Assembly (NCBI RefSeq): GCF_031143425.1
Contig: NC_090445.1
Coordinates: forward strand, 1,579,734,049-1,579,798,048
DNA: 64,000 bases
Direction of reading: 5' to 3'
Source of the DNA: Pleurodeles waltl
Taxonomy: Eukaryota > Chordata > Amphibia > Caudata > Salamandridae
Both the position numbers and the translations under genes were made by a program. The notes below the pieces were generated by a model. That model had not been told where the DNA came from, made no database searches, and saw nothing but the letters and a program-made list of their open reading frames with translations. Of this stretch, positions 22,585-30,348 are shown piece after piece; the stretch's first letter is position 1, and each line of letters starts with the position of its first letter.

Positions 22585-23385
22585 CATTGCCCTCTTCAGC
22601 GGTGCTTTGACAGGGCGGTCTTTGCCCTCTTCAGCGGTGCTATGACATGGCGTTTCAGGACTGTTCAGCGGTGCTTTGACATGGCGGTCTTTGCCCTTTT
22701 CAGCGGTGCTTTGACATGGCGGTCTTTGCCCTCTTCAGCGGTGCTATGACATGGCGGTCTTTGCCCTCTTCAGCGGTGCTATGACATGGCGTTTCAGGAC
22801 TGTTCAGCGGTGCTTTGACATGGCGGTCTTTGCCCTCTTCAGCGGTGCTTTGACATGGCGGTCTTTGCCCTCTTCAGCGGTGCTATGACATGGCGGTCTT
22901 TGCCCTCTTCAGCGGTGCTATGACATGGCGTTTCAGGACTGTTCAGCGGTGCTTTGACATGGCGGTCTTTGCCCTCTTCAGCGGTGCTTTGACATGGCGG
23001 TCTTTGCCCTCTTCAGCGGTGCTATGACATGGCGGTCTTTACCCTCTTCAGCGGTGCTATGACGTGGCGTTTCAGGACTGTTCAGCGGTGCTTTGACATG
23101 GCGGTCTTTGCCCTCTTCAGCGGTGCTTTGACATGGCGGTCTTTGCCCTCTTCAGTGGTGCTTTGACATGGCGGTCTTTGCCCTCTTCAGCGGTGCTATG
23201 ACATGGCGTTTCAGGACTGTTCAGCGGTGCTTTGACATGGCGGTCTTTGCCCTCTTCAGCGGTGCTTTGACATGGCGGTCTTTGCCCTCTTCAGCGGTGC
23301 TATGACATGGCGGTCTTTGCCCTCTTCAGCGATGCTATGACATGGCGGTCTTTGCCCTCTTCAGCGGTGCTATGACATGGCGGTT
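22585..23385. repeat. Minisatellite, 35-bp unit with 139-bp higher-order period
   Basis: About 23 copies of a unit of the form TTTGACATGGCGGTCTTTGC then CCTCTTCAGCGGTGC. A shorter variant unit containing GTTTCAGGACTG occurs at 22652, 22791, 22930, 23069 and 23208, spaced exactly 139 bases each time. The array therefore amplified as four-unit blocks (three full units plus one short) after the basic repeat had diverged. Confidence 0.9.
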
Positions 23386-23392
23386 CTGATAC

Positions 23393-23516
23393 GGACATTG
23401 GTGTGTGGCATGACAATTTGCACACTGGACATTGGTGTGTGGCATGACTATTTCCACACTGGACATTGGTGTGTGGCATGACGATTTCCACACTGGACAT
23501 TGGTGTGTGGCATGAT
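23393..23516. repeat. Minisatellite, 34-bp unit, four copies
   Basis: GGACATTGGTGTGTGGCATG begins at 23393, 23427, 23461 and 23495, spacing 34 bases throughout. It directly follows the 35-bp array and precedes the 54-bp array. Confidence 0.9.
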
Positions 23517-23557
23517 GTTCCATCATTGCCCAGCGGGGCTGTGGCATCCTGGCCCCG

Positions 23558-23825
23558 CCTGGGCTGTGACTCCGGCGGTGGTCTCTGGACCAGTGTCGAT
23601 ACTTGAGCCCTCCTGGGCTGTGACTCTGGCGGTGGTCTCTGGACAAGTGACGATACCTGAGCCCTCCTGGGCTGTGACTCTGGCAGTGGTCTCTGGACCA
23701 GTGACAATACTTGAGCCCTCCTGGGCTGTGACTCTGGCGGTGGTCTCTGGACCAGTGACGATACTTGAGCACTCCTGGGCTGTGACTCTGGCGGTGGTCT
23801 CTGGACCAGTGACGACGGTGCTGGC
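23558..23825. repeat. Minisatellite, 54-bp (18-codon) unit, five copies
   Basis: CCTGGGCTGTGACTC begins at 23558, 23612, 23666, 23720 and 23774, exactly 54 bases apart. As 54 is a multiple of three, the array stays open in several frames. On the minus strand one frame reads as an 18-residue repeat containing GPETTARVTAQE. This frame lies directly downstream of the end of the nested Myb-like gene (see that entry). Confidence 0.9.
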
Positions 23826-24144
23826 GGTTGTGTCTGGACCGCCGGAAATGATGGCGCACTTCTCCGCTGTGACACTCACAACAGGCTGGGCAGACTTCCT
23901 CTGGACCCTCCCCACCTTTTTTGGAGTTACAGCTGACTCACCAATCGCCTTCGATCCCATTTCACTTGTTGTCCCACCAGGAGTCTTGCCACGGTCCCGT
24001 CGTCCACTCTCCAATTTCGGAGCCTTTACAGGGGGTGGGCTGCCTGTGCCTTGGCTCCGGGTCCTACTGCCTGCCCTGGTGGACGGTGCACTCCAAAAAC
24101 CTTGAACAGGCACCACTGGTCCTGGAGGCTTTTTCGCTGAGGCG

Positions 24145-26279
24145 CTACGACGGGACTGATGAATTGGAGGTGGGGGGGGCAAAAAGGTCAATTTGACAGA
24201 GGGACAGTTTCTGATGAACACTGGGATGGGTAGCTGGAGGGGGTCTGGGAGTGGAGGAAGAGGAGGTGGTTGTAGGAGGTGTCACTTTAGCTGTTTTGGG
24301 TGCAGGTGCAGGTACTGGAGGCTGTCGTGAGGTGGATGGATGTTGGGTGAGTGATTGCCGGTGTTTGGGTACTTTGGGAGGGGGCGTCACAGACACACTG
24401 GGAGAGGACACAGGGGACGTGTAAATGGCAGTGGAGGTGGTGAGTGCAGCTGAGCGGCGTGTGGTGCTGGGTGTCCTGGTGCGAGTCCTAGTGCCTGTAG
24501 ATGTGGTGCATGCAGGTGTGTGTGTAGACGAGACTGGGAGGGAGGACGGAGAAGAGGAGGAGGGGGACACAGTGGAGACAGTGGATGTTGCAGTGTCTGT
24601 ATGGGTGTTATGCTTGTGTGAGTGCTTGTGGTGTGTGTGGTGCCTATGTTTGCTTGAGCTACTTGGGTGTGTTGACTTGTCTGCATGCTGGTCTGTAGGT
24701 GTGCTTGGGATGGGCTGGGATACAGGGCATTGGGTCTGGGTGGAGGAAGTTGGAGGGGGGAGGCTGGACACAGGGACAATTGCTGCCATCAGTGCTGAGG
24801 CCAGAGATTGCAGGGTTCGCTGAAGGGCAGCCTGACCAGAATGAATGCCCTCCAGGAATGCATTACCGTGTTGCAACTCCCTTTCTACACCCTGGATGGC
24901 ATTCACAATGGTAGACTGCCCAACAGTGAGTGACCTGAGGAGGTCAATGGCCTCCTCACTGAGGGCAGCAGGGGTGACTGGGGCAGGGCCTGAGGTGCCA
25001 GAGGCGAAGGTGATGCCCACCCTCCTGGGTGAGCGGGCACGGGGCGAACGGTGAGGGGCTGCTGGGAGGGCAGTGCTGGTAGGGGGGGTGGTGGCTGTAC
25101 CTGTAGAAGTGTGGCGCACAGATGGTGCCGCCACCACAGGGGCCCTCACATCGGCGGACGAGTCTGTGTCGCTGGTTGGTGATCCGGTGGCCGACGTGAA
25201 GCTCCCCTCGCCCTCCGTCCCACTGGTGTATTCAGAGTCTGTGGTGTGGCCCTCCATGGCCATGTGGGATGCAGCTCCCTCGTGCTCCGGTGCCACTGTA
25301 CCTCCGCCTGTTGATGCTGATGTACAAACGGACAGGGAGAGCAGGAAAAGGGGGGGAGACAGAAGAAAGAGAGTTTTAGTACATGGCATACCGCTACCGT
25401 TGGCAGACAAGACAGACGCAGCAGCCCCATGCACAACGCCACGCTCCTGCCCTCTGCACATGCAATTTCATGGATATGGGCTACATGGCAATGCTGGAAA
25501 TCTGCGCACATGGATGCCACAGGGGCAACTATACCTCAACTTGCTAGTTTTCTGAGGTGGGGTAGAGTGCCACATGGCCTACATTACGGAGGGGCCTTGC
25601 CTAACTAACTCGCCCTGGCCTATGGACACCCACAGCCCACCTCCCCCACCCACACACCGCCACTGCACGCAAAGTCCGCAGAATGAGTTTGTACTCACCC
25701 CCTTGTGTCTGCTGTGATGACCTTAAGTGCCCATCCAACTCCGGGTAGGCCACCGCCAGGATCAGGAACATCAGGGGGGTCATGTTACGACGAGCACCCC
25801 TCCCACGTTGGGAGGCCATCCCCAGCTGAGCCTCTGCCGTCTTCTTGCTGCAGCGGCGAATGTCCTCCCATCTCTTCCGGCAGTGGGTGCCCCGGCTCTG
25901 GTGGGCCCCCAGGGTCCGGACGTCCTTGGCGATGGCATGCCAAATGTCCCTCTTCTGGTGGGCGCTGACCTACATGACATGCACAAGGGAAGAGGAACAG
26001 TCATTACCAATAGCACCATCAATGTGTGTGGCCCCCTCCATACTCTGACCATGTGGCCCATTTATTCCTATGCTTTACTGTAGTATGACTTCTACCCCCT
26101 TCCCTCTTCCACCCAGCCCTCTCCACCCAGGCCTAGCCCCTACAACGTGCTCCCTGTGTACTAACCTGTTGGTCTGGAGGACCGTAGAGTAGCGTGTACT
26201 GGGGGAGGACCCCATCCACAAGTTTCTCCAAGTCCTCCGATGTGAAGGCAGGGGCCCTTTCCCCAGACGCAGCAGCCAT
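24145..26279 (-). CDS. Nested Myb/SANT-like protein, three exons, inside the transposase intron
   Basis: Exons on the minus strand: 26279-26166 (ATG start, ends CAG|GTTAGT), 25969-25699 (after CATGTAG, ends GGG|GTGAGT), 25307-24145 (after CATCAACAG, ends at a stop). Phases 0 and 1 agree at the joins and there is no in-frame stop. The product is 515 residues. About residues 11-90 form a Myb/SANT-like domain: FTSEDLEKLVDGVLPQY, IWHAIAKDV, HCRKRWEDIRRCSKK. About 245-305 is a helical, probably coiled-coil segment. About 348-364 is His/Lys-rich (SKHRHHTHHKHSHKH). The rest is Ser/Thr/Pro-rich. In Harbinger elements a Myb-like protein carries the transposase to the nucleus and to the termini, and a similar role is inferred. 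An 8-G run at 24172-24179 just before the stop could, by slippage, open the frame into the downstream 18-residue repeats. Confidence 0.75.
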
Positions 26280-26728
26280 CGTCGCTTCCAGACCGAGGTC
26301 ACAGCAGCACTAGCAGTGTAGGTCCTCTCCTGTCGAAGGTCAGGTATCTAGTGATTGAAGAGATAGAAAATGGCGGTGACGTCCGCGGCAGGGCGCATCA
26401 TCACTGCCGGTGCACCTGTTCATTGGCTCCTGGGAGCCATAGGGTCCATTGTTAACCAATGCAGCATTGCGCCACGCTCTACGACCGCCTACCGCGACGG
26501 TGTGCAACGCCAGCGCTGTTACCCCACAATCCCATTGTCCCAGTTTAGAGGTCAGGCAGCCGCCATTTCAGGGGCCCACATGGATTCATTTTCAAATGCG
26601 TCACACATACTGAGGCCTACACTCAACACACATACAGGAAGGGTTTATTGTCTGGGGTAGTCTTGTGTGTGACTGTGGGTACATACCTGGAAGAATAGTG
26701 ACTATTTCTTCGCTGTTGTCCTTCGTAG
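26280..26728. promoter_or_regulatory. Region between the nested gene start and transposase exon 2
   Basis: About 450 bases holding the presumed promoter of the minus-strand nested gene and the 3' splice region of the transposase intron. It includes a CpG-rich stretch with two short palindromic pieces (CGACCGCCTACCGCGACGG near 26481). A pyrimidine-rich tract and CTTCGTAG at 26721-26728 form the acceptor site. No clear TATA box is seen for the minus strand. Confidence 0.4.
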
Positions 26729-27751
26729 GCACCGTCAGCTGGGACATATGAGAAGATGGCGGAATCCGCCGGTGTACCGACCGCTGGTGGACCTGTTGAC
26801 AATAGAGGAGCGACATTTAATCGTGACCTACAGGTTTGACCGTGCCACAATCCAGGAACTGTGTACCCAGTTGGAGCCAGAGCTGATGTCACCAATCCGC
26901 CATCCGACTGGAATCCCCCCTGACGTGCAGGTGCTGTCAGTGCTCCATTTCCTTGCAAGTGGGTCATTTCAAGCAACAGTGGCCATGGCATCAGGGATGT
27001 CCCAGCCTATGTTTTCCAACGTCTTGTCCAGAGTGTTGTCTGCCCTGCTGAAACACGTAAGGAGATACATCATTTTCCCTGAGGTGGAGGATTTGCCTAC
27101 AGTGAAAGGTGACTTCTATGCCCTTGGACATATCCCCAACGTCATAGGTGCCATTGATGGGACCCATGTAGCTCTGGTCCCCCCCCGCATGAGTGAACAG
27201 GTGTACAGGAACATGAAGAGTTATCATTCTATGAATGTCCAAATGGTGTGTTTGGCAGACCAGTACATCTCGCAGGTAAATGCTATGTTCCCTGGCTCAG
27301 TGCATAACGCCTACATCCTGCGCAATAGCAGCATCCCTGATATGATGGGTGAACTCCAGAGGCACAGTGTATGGCTATTGGGGGACTCTGGTTACCCCAA
27401 CCTTTCGTGGCTATTGACCCCAGTGAGGAATCCCAGGGCAGAGGAACGGTACAATGAGGCCCATGGGCGGACTAGGAGGGTTATCGAGCGCACCTTCGGC
27501 CTTCTAAAGGCCAGGTTCAGGTGCCTCCATATGACAGGTGGATCCCTATTCTACTCACCGAAGAAGGTGTGCGACATCATCATCGCCTGCTCCATGCCTT
27601 GGCTTTGCGACGCCAGGTGCCTTTTCTGCAGGAGGATGATCCAGATGACGGTGTTGTAGCAGCTGTGGAGCCTGTGGATAGTGATGAGGATGAAGCTGAG
27701 GAAGACGAAAACGACAACAGGGAGTCGGTCATACAGCAATATTTCCAGTGA
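26729..27751 (+). pseudogene. Transposase exon 2 (catalytic DDE exon)
   Basis: Continuous open frame of 303 codons from 26748 to 27659 with the catalytic landmarks given in the whole-gene entry. The true C-terminus lies in the frame of 27521-27751, beginning LALRRQVPFLQEDD and ending in an acidic tail rich in D and E (about 27650-27730). The switch point is within ten bases of 27595. Everything N-terminal to it looks undamaged, so the lesion is young. No other stop or frameshift is present. Confidence 0.85.
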
Positions 27752-28415
27752 GACACAGGTGAGCACATTTTCTATTTTACCTTTACATTCACTTTCACAC
27801 ATCTACCTATATCCTGTACCTCAATTTCACTCACTATTTGTTAACTGAGTTGTCCCCTTCCATTTCAGTTCCACAAATGTGGTAACCTACGTGTCAACTG
27901 TTTGCACCCTTGAAGGGCTTGTGATGTGTGACATAGGTATGTTAGCCTTCCAATGGGTAACCCATTATGCAAATGTAATTGATTATACAGATTTACAAAT
28001 CATTGACTGGCTCCGTTTATTTTGGTGTTTGAAGGGTGTTTATTTAAGTGTACAAAAATGAAGGGGGGTTGTAAAATGGTGATGGGTGATGGTGGAGGAA
28101 TGTCCATGGCAGAGTCCAGTCTATTAGTCTCACAGGTACATTGCACATCTGGCATTGGAAGTGGAGCTGGGCCAGTTCCGATTTGGGCAGGGTAACAAAG
28201 TGGGACAGTGGGAGGACTATCAGGGTGGTCTTATTTCATGGCCGGGGTCTTGCCATCTTGCTCTGTCCTGTTCCTGGATCTCAGTACCCGCTTGCGTGGT
28301 GGTTGTCCGTCTGCAGGGGGTGGTGTGCTGGTGTGATGGTCCTGTGGCGGTACGTCCTGTCCACTAGCGCCGGCGGAGGTGGTGGGCAGTTCGTCGTCCT
28401 GCCTAGTGTTATGGG
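27752..28415. other. Spacer between the converging transposase and second Myb gene
   Basis: Contains the 3' untranslated regions of both convergent genes. On the minus strand two AATAAA signals are present (see the Myb entry). No plus-strand AATAAA was seen immediately after the transposase stop. Confidence 0.5.
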
Positions 28416-28419
28416 CCCC

Positions 28420-29759
28420 TTAGAGTGCAACGGTGTCCCTCAAGGTCTTTTGAATGTCCATCAGCACCCCTACGATAGTCCCCAGGGTGGAGCCGATGGT
28501 CCTGAGCTCCTCCCTGAACCCCAAATATTGTTCCTCCTGCAGACGCAGGGTCTCCTGCAACTTGTCAAGGACCGTGGCCATCGTCTCCTGGGAGTGGTGG
28601 TATGCTCCCATGATGGAGGAGAGGGCCTTGTTGAGAGTGGGTTCCCTTGGCCTGTCCTCCCTCTGTCGCACAGCAGCCCTCCCAGTTCCCCTATGTTCCT
28701 GTGCCTCTGTCCCCTGGACCGTGTGCCCACTACCACTGCCCACAGGTCCCTGTTGTTGTTGGGGTGGTGGGTTACCCTGGGTGCCCTGTAGTGGTGGACA
28801 CACAGCTGATTGACCTGTCCTGGGTAGGGAGGTTTGGGCCCGCTGGGTGGGTGCTGTGCTGGTGTTACCAGAGGGTGGCTGCTCGGTGTTGGGCTGTGGC
28901 TGTGCAAGGGGAACCGACTGTCCCGAGGCTCATGATGGTCCGGGCTGGTCATCAAGATCCAGTGGGGCAGAGCTGCTATCGTCACTGTGGGCCTCTTCTG
29001 GGGGTTGGAGTGGTGTTGTCTGGACCCTCTGGTGTGGTGACGTTCCTTTGGGTTCCTGCGGGGGTATAAGTACATGATTATAGCATGTGTGTGTTTCATG
29101 GTGTGCAATGGTTGGGTGTGCGTGAACCCCAGTGCAGGCATTCCTGTGGGGGGGGCTTGTGTGCTGATGGTTGGGGGGTGTTCTGGGTCTGTGCAGTGGG
29201 CATGCTTTGGTGATGGGTGTCGATGCTTAGTTATGTCATGCAGGGCTTGGGTTTGGGATGGGTGGTTGGTGTAATGGGTAAATAGGTGAGGATTTGGTGT
29301 GATAGGGGAGGGTGTGATGGTGGGGGGGTGTGATATCATGCAGGTAGGGTGGGGGTTATGATAGTTAAGATTTGACTTACCAGTGTCCGTTCCTCCAATG
29401 ACTCCTCCGAGGCCCTCAGGATGCAAGATGGACAAGACTTGCTCCTCCCATGTTGTTAGTTGAGGGAGAGGAGGTGGTGGTCCGCCACCAGTCCGCTGTA
29501 CCGCGATGTGGTGCCTGGATACCGTTGAACGCACCTTCCCCCGTAGGTCGTTCCACCTCTTCCTGATGCCCTCCCTATTTCTTGGGTGCTGTCCCACAGC
29601 GTTGACCCTGTCCACTATTCTTTGCCATAGCTCCATCTTCCTGGCTATTGATGTGTGCAGTACCTGTGAGCCAAATAGCTGTGGCTCTACCCGGATGATT
29701 TCATCCACCATGACCCTGAGCTCCTCCTCGGAGAAGCAGGGGTGTCTTTGGCGTGACAT
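28420..29759 (-). pseudogene. Second Myb/SANT-like Harbinger protein, two exons, lightly damaged
   Basis: Exon 1, 29759-29381, starts ATG and ends ACTG|GTAAGT. Exon 2, after ACCCCCGCAG, runs 29055-28420. Residues 9-85 form a Myb/SANT-like domain: FSEEELRVMVDEIIRVEPQL, LWQRIVDRVN with W45, RKRWNDLRGKV with W69. Exon 2 in the frame of its own stop reads DDSSSAPLDLDDQPGPS, a Gln/Pro/Gly linker, then a C-terminal coiled coil (LDKLQETLRLQEEQY; FREELRTIGSTL). The exon lengths sum to one base too many for a continuous frame, so a one-base indel or a different splice exists near the junction, and a TGA stands at 28932-28930. Two AATAAA signals on the minus strand (28021-28016 and 28044-28039) could end the transcript. 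The relic at 58275-60460 carries a clear homologue. This is the usual Harbinger Myb-like partner. Confidence 0.8.
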
Positions 29760-30060
29760 GGGGTGGTGTGTGTGATGTGTGGGGTGGTGTATGTGTTGAT
29801 GAGTGTGGTGAGTGTAGTGGTATATGGATGTTGTGTGGGTGATGGTGTGGTGTGCCTCTGTGTGGTGGGGTTGTCTATTGCTGTGCTCTCTCTGTCGCCT
29901 TCAACTCAAAATTGTGGTCGTAGGGGTTTGTGGGTGATGTGAGTGTGTGTTTTATATTGTGTTGGGTGTGTGGGAGTGTTGTTTGTATGTGTATCAGGTG
30001 TGTGTATTTGGAATTGTCCAATGTGGCGGTGTTTTGGAGATGTGTGTGTATTTTGAGCGC

Positions 30061-30331
30061 AGCGGTGTGTACCGCCAATGGAATACCGCGGTTGAAAGAC
30101 CGCCGTGTGGATTCGTGGGTCATAATAGCATGGGCGTGTTTCTGTTGGCGTGGAGGTGGAGGATTTGTTTCCGCATGTTTATCGCTGACCTTTGGTGTGG
30201 CGGTATTGTGTGGGTGTCTGAATTTCGGAGGATTCCGTGATGTGTGTCATAATAGCTGTGGCGGTCTACCGCGGCCGCGGCGGTGTATTGGCGGTCTTCT
30301 GCACGGCGGTAAGCACCTTATACCGCCAATG
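30061..30331. promoter_or_regulatory. Right subterminal cluster of GGCGG / CCGCC motifs
   Basis: Mirror of the left cluster at 21341-21566. About ten GGCGG/CCGCC pentamers occur here, among them ACCGCCAATG, ACCGCGG and GGCGGTCT, ending in TACCGCCAATG next to the terminal repeat. Likely recognition sites for the Myb-like proteins or transposase (inference). Confidence 0.45.
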
Positions 30332-30348
30332 TTGTAATGACCCCCAAT

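Larger units (their letters stand above)
21654..27751 (+). pseudogene. Harbinger transposase, two exons joined over a 5-kb intron, frameshifted near its end
   Basis: Exon 1 (21654-21736) starts ATGGACCCC and encodes 27 residues ending in six arginines and a tyrosine. It ends at CCG|GTGAGT. Exon 2 starts at 26729 after a pyrimidine-rich TCCTTCGTAG. The joined codon keeps frame, and the next methionine is at 26748. Numbering from that methionine: RFDRATI near 29 (N-terminal helical domain), IDGTH at 136 with D137, PGSVHNAYI at 182 (the family usually has D where N187 stands), GDSGYP at 212 with D213, ERTFGLLKARF with E247. This is the DDE fold of HARBI1-like transposases, which cut and rejoin element ends in the nucleus. 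At about 27595 the frame shifts, consistent with a 7-base deletion in the conserved LHN-type motif after CSM. The remaining acidic C-terminus continues in another frame to the TGA at 27749-27751. Intact length would be about 370 residues. Confidence 0.85.
21325..30345 (+). mobile_element. 9.0-kb PIF/Harbinger DNA transposon with three genes
   Basis: The left end reads GGTGGTCATTACAACCCTGG and the right end, inverted, GGGGGTCATTACAACATTGG, i.e. imperfect terminal inverted repeats with an identical core GGTCATTACAAC. Both continue into GCGG-rich sequence. AAT flanks both ends (21322-21324 and 30346-30348), a 3-bp duplication as Harbinger makes, though the usual target is TWA. Inside are a spliced DDE transposase (plus), a three-exon Myb/SANT-like gene inside its intron (minus), a second two-exon Myb/SANT-like gene (minus), and a run of minisatellites. 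The termini match those of the MITEs at 47362 and 62124, so those are likely its non-autonomous relatives. Confidence 0.9.

Noticed and set aside
22053..22749. Open frames up to 139 codons over the 64-bp and 35-bp repeats
   Set aside because: They follow the tandem repeats, lack a non-repeat domain, and lie in the transposase intron.
22216..23825. Possible CRISPR-like array because of regular spacing
   Set aside because: The units are contiguous tandem repeats without variable spacers, in a vertebrate transposon; no cas genes.
24425..25555. Plus-strand frames of 130-160 codons (24425-24823, 25073-25555)
   Set aside because: They are shadows of the minus-strand Myb-like exon 3, whose splice phases and composition are more convincing.
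28141..29069. Plus-strand frames of 216 and 140 codons
   Set aside because: They are antisense to exon 2 of the second Myb-like gene and have no recognisable domain.
29060..29380. Read-through of the second Myb gene from exon 1 into its intron as one 429-codon protein
   Set aside because: After the GTAAGT donor the translation becomes His/Thr/Pro-rich intron text, and the downstream exon is in a different frame from the read-through.
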